27,681 bases of DNA from CAZQLE01 sp964593905 (GTDB lineage Bacteria; Chloroflexota; Anaerolineae; Anaerolineales; Anaerolineaceae). Where the stretch lies: NCBI GenBank assembly GCA_964593905.1, contig CAZQLE010000023.1, positions 1-27,681 of the forward strand. The letters run 5' to 3'. Below are positions 21,785 through 27,681 of the stretch, in pieces. A program made the translations under genes and the position numbers. Under the pieces are notes generated by a model. The model was not told the origin of the DNA. It did not search any database and saw only the letters and a list, made by a program, of their open reading frames with translations. Within the stretch, counting starts at the first letter, position 1; each line of letters begins with the position of its first letter.

Positions 21785-21951
21785 CGGCTCAGGCGGTCTG
21801 TACAGGGGGTGCAATGTTAGAGTTTTTTTAACGAATGAGGTACAAAAACGCACAGCCGCCCGCTGCGCCGGGGCAGCCCGAATCGACCATCACCGGTCTG
21901 CCGCCCCCATTCCGGCCTTCCGCCTTCAGCGGGCAGGGAAGCAGCATTCGC

Positions 21952-21998
21952 AACAAAAAATGGCGCAAAACAACGGTAAAAACCGCGTTTTGCGCCAT
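21952..21998 (-). terminator. intrinsic terminator of the pdxS-pdxT operon
   Basis: Perfect 12-bp arms ATGGCGCAAAAC (21960-21971) and GTTTTGCGCCAT (21987-21998), with an inner CGGT/ACCG stem. On the minus strand TTTTTTGTTG follows directly. The hairpin begins 20 nt after the pdxT stop. Confidence 0.92.
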
Positions 21999-22018
21999 AA
22001 ACCGATTAAAAACAGTGC

Positions 22019-22600
22019 TTATTCTTCGGCCAGCGTCAAAAAATAACGATGGAAACGGTCATCCAGGGTGAGCTCAGGATGAAAAGAAGTCGCCAGCAGC
22101 CGGCCCTGCCGGGCGGCCACAATTCGCCCGTCTTGCAGCGCGGCCAGCACCTGCGCATCTGCGCTCACACTTTCAAACAACGGCGCACGGATAAACACCG
22201 CGTGATACGGCGGGTTATCACGATTTACTTTCGCCAGCGCCGGCACATCGATATCCACTTCAAAGCTTTCCACCTGACGGCCAAAGGCATTGCGCGCAAT
22301 CGTCGTATCCATCAACGACAGCAGCGGCTGGTCGCGGTGAATATTTTTGGAGAGAAAAATCGCCCCGGCGCAGGTGCCCCAGATGGCGTGTTCGCGCGCA
22401 AACATGCGCAGCGGTTCCATCAGACCGAAGGCCACCGCCAGCTTGCCGATGGTGGTCGATTCGCCGCCCGGGATGATCAGGCCAGACAGCCCCTCTAGAT
22501 GAGCGGGCAGCCGCACCTGCACCACATCCACCCCAAGTGCACGCAGCCGGGCCTCATGCTCGGCAAAGGCGCCTTGCAGCGCAAGAACACCAACCTTCAT
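22019..22600 (-). CDS. pdxT: pyridoxal 5'-phosphate synthase glutaminase subunit
   Basis: A 193-residue class I glutamine amidotransferase subunit that hydrolyses glutamine and channels ammonia to PdxS. It starts MKVGVLALQGAFAEH and has the oxyanion segment PGGESTT (44-50), nucleophile Cys77 in GTCAGAIFLS, and the C-terminal SFHPELTLDDRFHRYF with the catalytic His and Glu. The length is standard. It begins 3 nt after pdxS stops, so the two are co-translated, and a strong terminator follows. It is part of the DXP-independent vitamin B6 route. Confidence 0.97.
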   Translation of the reverse strand: MKVGVLALQGAFAEHEARLRALGVDVVQVRLPAHLEGLSGLIIPGGESTTIGKLAVAFGLMEPLRMFAREHAIWGTCAGAIFLSKNIHRDQPLLSLMDTTIARNAFGRQVESFEVDIDVPALAKVNRDNPPYHAVFIRAPLFESVSADAQVLAALQDGRIVAARQGRLLATSFHPELTLDDRFHRYFLTLAEE

Positions 22601-22603
22601 GTT

Positions 22604-23491
22604 TTACCAGCCCCGTTTGGCGATCAGCTCATTCTCGGGGATGGAGGTAATATTACGGCCCACCATGGGTTCGCCCAGATTGCGGCTAACTTCGGCCAGA
22701 ATCGCAGCATCTTGATAATGGGTGACCGATTTGACAATCGCCGCAGCGCGTTTGGCCGGTTCACCCGACTTAAAGATACCCGAGCCAACAAACACGCCGT
22801 CCACGCCGAGCTGCATCATCAGCGCGGCGTCCGCCGGGGTGGCAACACCACCCGCAGCAAAATTCACCACCGGCAGACGGCCCAGTTCACGGGTCTCTAC
22901 CAGCAGTTCATAGGGGGCGCCCAATTCTTTGGCAAACGCCATCAACTCTTCTTCGCGCAGGCTCTGCAAATGGCGAATATCGCCCAACACACGGCGCGCG
23001 TGGCGCACAGCTTCGACAACATCACCGGTCCCCGCTTCGCCCTTGGTGCGGATCATTGCAGCGCCTTCCCCCACGCGCCGCAGGGCCTCACCCAGGTTGC
23101 GTGCACCGCACACAAATGGGACCTTGAAATCATGCTTGAAGATATGGTGTTCTTCATCGGCCGGGGTCAATACCTCAGACTCGTCGATATAATCCACACC
23201 GATCGATTCCAGAATTTGCGCCTCAACAAAATGACCAATGCGGCATTTTGCCATCACTGGAATGGTCACCGTATCCATGATCTTGAGGATCAGATCGGGG
23301 TCGCTCATACGGGCTACGCCGCCATCGGCGCGAATATCGGCCGGAACACGTTCCAGCGCCATCACCGCGCAAGCGCCCGCTTCTTCAGCAATGCGAGCAT
23401 GCTCGGGAGTGACCACATCCATGATCACGCCGCCTTTTAACATCTGAGCCAAACCCTTTTTTACCGCAAAAGTTCCAACTGCCTGCGTCAT
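22604..23491 (-). CDS. pdxS: pyridoxal 5'-phosphate synthase lyase subunit
   Basis: A 295-residue (beta/alpha)8 enzyme that makes PLP from ribose 5-phosphate, glyceraldehyde 3-phosphate and ammonia supplied by PdxT. Highly conserved blocks are visible: GGVIMDVVTPEHARIAEEAG, ALERVPADIRADGGVARMSDP, MAKCRIGHFVEAQ (active Lys), and GEAGTGDVVEAVRH. The length is normal. AGGAGG lies 5 nt before the ATG, and the promoter at 23549-23577 gives a leader of about 50 nt. No riboswitch-like structure is seen in that leader. Confidence 0.98.
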   Translation of the reverse strand: MTQAVGTFAVKKGLAQMLKGGVIMDVVTPEHARIAEEAGACAVMALERVPADIRADGGVARMSDPDLILKIMDTVTIPVMAKCRIGHFVEAQILESIGVDYIDESEVLTPADEEHHIFKHDFKVPFVCGARNLGEALRRVGEGAAMIRTKGEAGTGDVVEAVRHARRVLGDIRHLQSLREEELMAFAKELGAPYELLVETRELGRLPVVNFAAGGVATPADAALMMQLGVDGVFVGSGIFKSGEPAKRAAAIVKSVTHYQDAAILAEVSRNLGEPMVGRNITSIPENELIAKRGW

Positions 23492-23548
23492 GCAAACCTC
23501 CTAAAGATGGGGAAAGATCAAATACTACTGTGTCTCAACTGCCCGCTG

Positions 23549-23577
23549 ATTCTATCACTTTGGCCTTTGTCAGACAA
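23549..23577 (-). promoter_or_regulatory. sigma70-type promoter of pdxST
   Basis: TTGTCT (23572-23577), a 17-nt spacer and TAGAAT (23549-23554) on the minus strand, 57 nt before the pdxS ATG. Confidence 0.65.
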
Positions 23578-23663
23578 CTGTTTTTGTTTACTTTTTACAG
23601 TCAATTTGTCATGCAGGGCCCAGATTTCAAAACCGACCCACACCCTGCCAACGGTTAAACAGA

Positions 23664-23693
23664 CAGGGCTAACCCCCGATCGAGTCAGCCCTG
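23664..23693 (-). terminator. weak terminator-like hairpin after the LysM gene
   Basis: CAGGGCT (23664-23670) and AGCCCTG (23687-23693) form a 7-bp stem 25 nt after the LysM gene stop. The following minus-strand sequence, TCTGTTTAA, is only modestly T-rich. Confidence 0.5.
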
Positions 23694-23718
23694 ATGAAAA
23701 CAACACTGTGCCCTTACT

Positions 23719-24495
23719 CTATGACCGCTTGCGGGTCATATAAATGGCAACGCCAATGCCACCCACAATCAACACCCCGCCCACAATCGCCAGCAGCGGC
23801 GAACGACCGCCTTCCGGGTCTACTGCACCCGGACTGGTGATTTCAGAGGAGGTCTGCGCGCCAAAATCAAGGGTTGCCTGATCACCCGCCTGCATTTTCA
23901 GCGGGTAGTTCATCGTGGTGGTGGCATTATAGCCTTCGGGCGGGGCCACACTGACATTGTAATCGCCTTCGGGAACTTCTTCAAAGCACAACGGTTCAAC
24001 TGCATCCACCGTTTCGGCGGTTACCGAATATTTGCCAACCCGATCGCCAATACTCACTGCGCCGCCGATGATCATCGCTTCGCCCGTTTCGGCCAGGCCA
24101 TTGCCGTTTAGATCTTCAAACAGTTCCACACAAATTCGCCCGTTCCCATTAAAGGGCGTGGGCGTGGGTAGAACCGGCGTGGCGGTGGGCGGTGGGCCGG
24201 GAGTAACCGTGGGGGTCTGGAAAATCCCCAGCAAAAGTTGAGCTCCTTCAACCAGGGTGCAGTTCTCATCCAGGTTATTCAGCCGGCGCAGTTCGTTAAT
24301 GTCGGCGCCGGTGATCAGCGAAACGCTTAAACAGGTATCTCCGGCTTTGACAACATAGAGAATACGACCTTCTGCATTGGCGGTTGGGGTCTGATAATAG
24401 ACCTGCGCCTGTCCAATGGTCTCTGGCCGGGTCAGCCAGGCCAACAGGCCGATGAACAGTGCAAAAATGGTAATGAGAGAAATTTTCTTCAGCAT
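23719..24495 (-). CDS. exported LysM protein with SdrD-B-like domain and C-terminal membrane anchor
   Basis: A 258-residue surface protein. A signal peptide or N-terminal anchor (KKISLITIFALFIGLLAWLT) is followed by a LysM domain (about 45-92: YVVKAGDTCLSVSLITGADINELRRLNNL), which binds peptidoglycan or chitin-like glycans. Next come a Thr/Pro linker (PTVTPGPPPTATPVLPTPTP), an SdrD-B/Cna-B-like beta domain (ICVELFEDLNGNGLAETGEAMIIGGAV, with the DxNxNGxxD-like Ca-binding loop), and a C-terminal helix (SPLLAIVGGVLIVGGIGVAIYM) ending TRKRS. The frame extends 63 codons upstream, but that part is a repeat element and the ATG at 24495 follows a strong promoter and GGTGA. There is no LPxTG motif. 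It is probably a cell-wall-associated structural or adhesion protein. Confidence 0.85.
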   Translation of the reverse strand: MLKKISLITIFALFIGLLAWLTRPETIGQAQVYYQTPTANAEGRILYVVKAGDTCLSVSLITGADINELRRLNNLDENCTLVEGAQLLLGIFQTPTVTPGPPPTATPVLPTPTPFNGNGRICVELFEDLNGNGLAETGEAMIIGGAVSIGDRVGKYSVTAETVDAVEPLCFEEVPEGDYNVSVAPPEGYNATTTMNYPLKMQAGDQATLDFGAQTSSEITSPGAVDPEGGRSPLLAIVGGVLIVGGIGVAIYMTRKRS

Positions 24496-24514
24496 AGGTA
24501 ATTCACCAGTATCG

Positions 24515-24523
24515 ATTATAACA
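24515..24523 (-). promoter_or_regulatory. extended -10 promoter of the LysM gene
   Basis: TGT then TATAAT (24515-24520) on the minus strand, 19 nt before the ATG. The -35 is weak (CTGATT at 17-nt spacing), compensated by the TGn extension. Confidence 0.65.
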
Positions 24524-24560
24524 TACACAATTCGCGCAATCAGGGCAAGAGCTGCCTGCG

Positions 24561-24680
24561 TAAGTAGGGATTCTTCGCGCTCTGCGCACCTGCGGTGCAC
24601 GCTGTGCCGACAAAACGCGGCACACCGGCTCAGCATGACATCTGTTGTTCGTGTCACGCTGAGCCGATCTGCAAGATCAC
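24561..24680. repeat. REP/MITE-like hairpin cluster
   Basis: Three adjacent inverted repeats. GCACC/GGTGC is followed by TGTGCCG/CGGCACA. The third has 15-bp arms with one mismatch, CGGCTCAGCATGACA (24626-24640) and TGTCACGCTGAGCCG (24652-24666). The phrases 'AGGGATTCTTCGC' and 'CTCAGCATGACA' recall dispersed intergenic repeats seen in many environmental genomes. No transposase is present. Confidence 0.55.
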
Positions 24681-24855
24681 CCATTCATCCAGGTAGGTGC
24701 GCCTTTCTCTGCACCGGTTTCGATAAAAAAACAGATCACACCGCCCTTGCAGAATTGAAAACAAAAACAACTGTCTGCGTCGTTTTCTTTTATTACAAAT
24801 TGGGTATAGTTAATCAGGGGGGAAACCCGCCACAAAGCAAAACAAGGATGGCCTT

Positions 24856-25239
24856 ATGACTGAAGGACGTGTTCTGGTCATTGAAGACAATTTTGATAAC
24901 CTGGAACTGGTGCGTTTCTTGTTGGAAAATGCCGGTTTTTCAGTAGTTGCAGCTCATGACGGGCTGGAGGGTCTTTCGGTTGCACGGATGATCCTGCCCG
25001 ATTTGATCTTAACCGATTTAACCCTGCCCGAAATTGACGGCTGGAGCCTGGCGCAGCAGCTTAAGGGAGACCAGCTAACCATGGATATCCCCGTGGTCGC
25101 CCTGACCGCACACACCCTGCCCGGAGACCGCCAGCGCGCCCTGGAATCGGGCTGCGACGGTTATCTTTCCAAGCCGTTGGATATTCCTTCCTTCATTCCA
25201 TCCATTCGCCAGTATATGAAACGCAAGGCGAAATCATAA
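24856..25239 (+). CDS. single-domain response regulator (receiver)
   Basis: A 127-residue protein made only of a REC domain. It has the acidic pair ED (10-11), phospho-acceptor D54 in LILTDLTLPEIDG, Thr in ALTAHT and Lys107 in YLSKP. No output domain follows. It may shuttle phosphate in a relay, for example with the hybrid kinase encoded 17 kb away, but nothing in the sequence links the two. The layout matches DivK/CheY-like stand-alone receivers. It ends before a strong bidirectional terminator. Confidence 0.92.
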   Translation: MTEGRVLVIEDNFDNLELVRFLLENAGFSVVAAHDGLEGLSVARMILPDLILTDLTLPEIDGWSLAQQLKGDQLTMDIPVVALTAHTLPGDRQRALESGCDGYLSKPLDIPSFIPSIRQYMKRKAKS

Positions 25240-25288
25240 TTGGCAGCAAATGCCCCACCACCGTCATTGCCAGAGACGCACGATCCTG

Positions 25289-25332
25289 CCCGATAAAAAA
25301 AAGACCCCGCCAGGGTCTCTTTTTTTATCGGG
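25289..25332. terminator. bidirectional intrinsic terminator
   Basis: A long hairpin with a GACCC/GGGTC core, flanked by an A-run (25294-25302) and a T-run (25320-25326), then CCCGAT/ATCGGG outer ends. It serves the receiver gene on the plus strand and the zincin gene on the minus strand. The TAA of the latter (25325-25327) lies inside the structure. Confidence 0.92.
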
Positions 25333-25936
25333 GGCTAAACAGCGTCACCGCGTAGCCTTGATCCAAAGCCAGGCAGTTTCTGGGCTGCCTGAACAACCAG
25401 ACCGCCACCATTAAATCACCGATTGACCCGCTGGCATTGAACGTTGCCGTCGCCCACACCCAGGGCAGCCAGGCAATGGGGGCCGCCACAAACAGCACAA
25501 CCGATGCTGCGCTCAAGAGCACAAAAGGGGCCAGTGTGGTTATTAAAAACGGATTGCGCGGCAAATACCAGCCCGGAGCCGAGGCGCTGGCATAATACCA
25601 GTGAAAGGTAAAGACCGGGCGGGTGCCGGTATAGCACCAGAAGAAGAAGCCGTGCACCCCTTCGTGCAGCACGATCATCAATGCGGTTGAACCCAGCGCA
25701 ACCAGGGCAAAGCGCAGCGAATTATCCAACCCCACCGTCAGCGCCAGCGAAATCGAATGATCTCCGGCAGCGCTGCGCAGCCACAACCCGATTATGGCAA
25801 AAAACAGCGCAAAAAAGAAAAACAAACCGGTGCCAAAGATATTCATGCGCACCAGAAGACCCCGATCCTGGGTGATATCCAGGGTCCCGATGCGGTGATA
25901 GTTTTCGGGCAGCTCGCGGGTGGGTCTTATGTTCAT
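25325..25936 (-). CDS. DUF3267-type membrane zincin (HExxH) protein
   Basis: A 203-residue integral membrane protein with about four to five helices. It carries HEGVHG (91-96), an HExxH metal-protease motif set in a helix, and a later SGSIGDLMVAVWLF stretch that in DUF3267/M50-like proteins supplies the third ligand (Asp). It is a putative membrane metalloprotease, but activity and substrate are unproven. The ATG overlaps the stop of the phosphatase gene by ATGA (25933-25936), so it is translationally coupled and last in the FHA-PP2C operon. Its stop codon lies inside the terminator hairpin. Confidence 0.8.
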   Translation of the reverse strand: MNIRPTRELPENYHRIGTLDITQDRGLLVRMNIFGTGLFFFFALFFAIIGLWLRSAAGDHSISLALTVGLDNSLRFALVALGSTALMIVLHEGVHGFFFWCYTGTRPVFTFHWYYASASAPGWYLPRNPFLITTLAPFVLLSAASVVLFVAAPIAWLPWVWATATFNASGSIGDLMVAVWLFRQPRNCLALDQGYAVTLFSPR

Positions 25937-27096
25937 TGCGCGGCAGGCGTCGGGGTGTTTGTTAACCCGTCTGCCGGGCGGGTATTGGTCGGCCAGGGCG
26001 TCAGTGTGGCGCCGTTTTCCAACAAATCGGGCACCCAGGGGGCCTGGGTGGGCAGCACGCTGCGGGTGGGTGCGGCCAGCGTGGCGATTTGCGGCCCGTT
26101 TTCAACCGTCGGCGGCAGAACGGGCAGAGTTCCCTCAATGGCCAGGTTCGGCGTGGGGGTTGCGGTTTTCAACACATCTCGCCCGCGCAGCCATAGCCCG
26201 CCAATCACCAACGCGGCCAGCAGCAGGGTGACAGCGGCGATTGCAGCCGCACAACCCAGCGGGGTGCGCTTTTTGGCTCTGACAGGTTTGGGCTGCGGCG
26301 GAACCTGAATTGCGACCAGGGTGATGTTATCGTGTCCGCCGCGCGCATTGGCCTGGTTAACCAGCCGCTGCAAGGCCGTTTCCATGCTGGCATCTGCCAG
26401 CATTTGCGCAATTTCATCATCCTTCACCAGATCGGTCAGGCCATCGCTGCATAACAACAGCCGGTCGCCGCTCAACAGCGGCAGGCCCTGGTTGGCAACC
26501 GCCAGTTCATCGCTTTCTTCTTCATTCAATCGCAGCCGCAGATCCACTTCTGGCGGGTGCAGCGAACCCAGATAGCGCCGAATGACATGCGCATTGGGGT
26601 GCCCATTCGCCTCAGTCGGGGTGATCATACCGGCATCCAATGCTTCCTGAATCCAGGTATGGTCTTTGGTCAGGCGAATTAACTGCCGGTCGCGCAGCAA
26701 ATACATGCGCGAATCACCCACCGCGGCGCCATAAAGCCGCCAATCAATAATCCAGGCGCATACACAGGTGGCGCCCATCCCATAGCGCCCGTTATCCTGC
26801 TGGGCGGCCAGGTTGATGCGGCTGCTGGCATCGACAATTGCTTCACTCATGATCGCGCATGGATCCGAGGCATCAGAGCGGCCCACATCCTGACTGATGA
26901 TATTGACCGCCATTTCGGCGGCAATTTCACCGGCACGATGCCCGCCAATGCCATCACACAGAACCGCAAACAGAGAAGGCGCGTCGTTTTCAACCCGGTA
27001 AGCCGAGACGGCAAACCGGTCTTCATTATTTTTTCCACTCATTCCGGGATGGCTGACCGCAGCAGTGGGATAAAAGGAGGTTTCAGTGCGGTTCAA
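25933..27096 (-). CDS. PP2C-type Ser/Thr protein phosphatase with C-terminal membrane anchor
   Basis: A 387-residue protein. The catalytic domain (about 10-265) has all metal-binding motifs: NEDR (24-27), DGIGGH (48-53), GDSR (127-130), SDGLTD (217-222) and GGHDNIT (253-259, D256). One transmembrane helix (about 280-304) and a Thr/Pro-rich tail outside the membrane (TATPTPN...TNTPTPAAQ) follow. It should remove phosphate from Ser/Thr residues phosphorylated by Hanks-type kinases, and the tail may sense or bind the wall. The start is a TTG at 27096 overlapping the FHA gene stop (TTGA), with GAGGAGG 7 nt upstream. The first ATG, 18 codons later, would cut off the first beta strand. No kinase gene is in the window. 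Confidence 0.93.
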   Translation of the reverse strand: MNRTETSFYPTAAVSHPGMSGKNNEDRFAVSAYRVENDAPSLFAVLCDGIGGHRAGEIAAEMAVNIISQDVGRSDASDPCAIMSEAIVDASSRINLAAQQDNGRYGMGATCVCAWIIDWRLYGAAVGDSRMYLLRDRQLIRLTKDHTWIQEALDAGMITPTEANGHPNAHVIRRYLGSLHPPEVDLRLRLNEEESDELAVANQGLPLLSGDRLLLCSDGLTDLVKDDEIAQMLADASMETALQRLVNQANARGGHDNITLVAIQVPPQPKPVRAKKRTPLGCAAAIAAVTLLLAALVIGGLWLRGRDVLKTATPTPNLAIEGTLPVLPPTVENGPQIATLAAPTRSVLPTQAPWVPDLLENGATLTPWPTNTRPADGLTNTPTPAAQ

Positions 27097-27681
27097 AGCG
27101 CATCCTCCTCATAGGGCTCAATCACCGGCTGGGCAATTGTCCCTGGTTCAGCCAGTTCAAAGCGGAAAGCCGTGCGGCCAAAATTAACACGGTCGCCATG
27201 TTTCAAGTCAAATCCCTCTCCAGGCGCCAATTCATAATTAACCCAGGTTCCTGCAGCAGAACCGCAGTCTGTCAAATTATACCGCCCATCGGGGGTGCAT
27301 AACAAACGGGCATGCAGGCCGGCAATGGAGGGATCATCCAACTGGCACACCACCCGCCGGCCGTCGCGGCCAAAGGTCATTTCAGTGCGGCTAATTTCAA
27401 CCACCTGTTCATGGTCGGGGTTACCATCTGCATCCAGGGTAACCAACACGGCCGAAACCGCCACGCCATAGGCAGCGCGCGGCAGGGTGGTGACCGGGGC
27501 ATTTGAAACCCGTTTTTTCTCCACCACAGGCTGGCTGACCGGGTCTTTCCACAAGCGTTCCTTGCGGCCAATGCGCAGCGGCCGCCAGCCGCGTTTTCCG
27601 GCCAGCAGCAGAATGGTCACCAGCACCCCGGCCGTCACCACCAGTATCGCCGCAATGACAATGCGCTGGGTCGAATTCGAC
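27093..27681 (-). CDS. membrane-anchored FHA-domain protein, partial at the right edge
   Basis: At least 196 residues, open to the window edge with no upstream stop, so the true start is outside. The visible N-terminus is a membrane helix (RIVIAAILVVTAGVLVTILLLAG) after a polar segment, so an extracytoplasmic part probably precedes it. The FHA domain (about 80-175 of the visible part) has FGRDGRRVV with the conserved GR, the 'HA' of GLHARL and GTWVN with the conserved Asn. The Ser that normally sits three residues before the His (S-x-x-H) is Ala here (AGLH). The domain binds phosphothreonine in relatives. It is coupled to the phosphatase by TTGA and forms a phospho-signalling operon with it. 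A GTG at 27641 could start a shorter form but would split the membrane helix. Confidence 0.8.
   Translation of the reverse strand, partial: SNSTQRIVIAAILVVTAGVLVTILLLAGKRGWRPLRIGRKERLWKDPVSQPVVEKKRVSNAPVTTLPRAAYGVAVSAVLVTLDADGNPDHEQVVEISRTEMTFGRDGRRVVCQLDDPSIAGLHARLLCTPDGRYNLTDCGSAAGTWVNYELAPGEGFDLKHGDRVNFGRTAFRFELAEPGTIAQPVIEPYEEDAL

Larger units (their letters stand above)
21717..22018. other. 302-bp intergenic region between pdxT and the GNAT-like gene
   Basis: It holds the promoter of the GNAT-like gene (21756-21784) with a GCGTGG/CCACGC palindrome (21741-21746, 21762-21767) around the -10, and the pdxST terminator (21952-21998). I see nothing recognisable in 21785-21950, which is GC-rich near 21850-21940 and has no credible ORF. 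Confidence 0.6.
24496..24855. other. 360-bp divergent intergenic region
   Basis: It holds the LysM gene promoter (24515-24523) and a repetitive hairpin element (24561-24680). The remainder, to the receiver gene, is AT-rich, with a possible -10 TATAGT near 24808 but no good -35. The receiver gene is preceded by AAGGATGG. Confidence 0.5.

Noticed and set aside
23492..23548. Riboswitch before pdxS
   Set aside because: The leader is only about 50 nt after the predicted promoter and shows no stable structure.
24160..24215. Short tandem repeat in DNA within the LysM gene
   Set aside because: It encodes the Thr/Pro linker of the protein and needs no other explanation.
24496..24684. Upstream extension of the LysM protein to 24684
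   Set aside because: The extension is translated from a hairpin repeat. The ATG at 24495 has a promoter and ribosome-binding site and begins a signal peptide.
1..27681. CRISPR array, tRNA, rRNA, insertion sequence or prophage
   Set aside because: No regularly spaced repeats, cloverleaf, rRNA core sequences, transposase, integrase or phage structural gene were seen in the window.

Overview
This is a GC-rich bacterial chromosome segment. I infer Chloroflexota, most likely Anaerolineae. The clues are Thr/Pro-rich surface linkers (TPTPTATP style), a LysM protein with a C-terminal membrane anchor, an FHA/PP2C module with membrane segments, an R3H-AAA (Ycf45-like) ATPase, zinc-ribbon membrane proteins and a lipoprotein that fuses DsbA to cyclophilin. 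This is an inference from gene content, not from a marker gene. There is no rRNA, tRNA, CRISPR array, transposase or phage gene in the window.

Layout. 1-1436 (+): the tail of a glycosyltransferase-like membrane protein broken by an in-frame TAA, coupled to an HGSNAT/DUF1624-type membrane acyltransferase. 1408-4254 (-): a small zinc-ribbon membrane protein, then a GbsR/MarR-type regulator with an ABC-2 ATPase and permease. The regulator has a perfect-consensus sigma70 promoter, an operator-like palindrome and a structured leader. 4269-5024 (-): a multi-zinc-ribbon protein. 5279-9339 (+): a two-gene phosphorelay, a soluble hybrid kinase (PAS-HisKA-HATPase-REC-REC-HPt) overlapping an HPt-REC-REC-GGDEF diguanylate cyclase. 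9375-12404 (-): a DnaE2-type error-prone polymerase. 12460-14160 (-): a Mef-like MFS exporter behind a leader-peptide attenuator, bracketed by two related ~50-bp direct repeats. 14176-18731 (-): a tight cluster running tmk, DsbA-cyclophilin lipoprotein, PrsW-type protease, DedA, PlsC. 18929-21716 (-): the R3H-AAA ATPase and a lineage-specific, possibly GNAT-like protein. 22019-23491 (-): pdxS-pdxT with its own promoter and terminator. 23719-24495 (-): the LysM surface protein. 24856-25239 (+): a lone receiver domain. 25325-27681 (-): an overlapping FHA / PP2C phosphatase / HExxH membrane protein operon that runs off the right edge.

The most notable item is the regulatory region at 13881-14048 on the minus strand. 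An extended -10 sits 7 nt before the ATG of a 26-codon ORF, so the transcript is probably leaderless. The ORF is followed by an intrinsic terminator ending 15 nt before the MFS start. The last codons of the small ORF can pair with the 5' arm of that terminator, which is the geometry of a ribosome-stalling (antibiotic-sensing) transcription attenuator. Other items worth attention are the structured leader of the regulator/ABC operon, the DsbA-cyclophilin fusion, the double-HPt c-di-GMP relay, an ABC ATPase with degenerate signature and H-loop motifs, and an FHA domain lacking the usual phosphate-contacting Ser.
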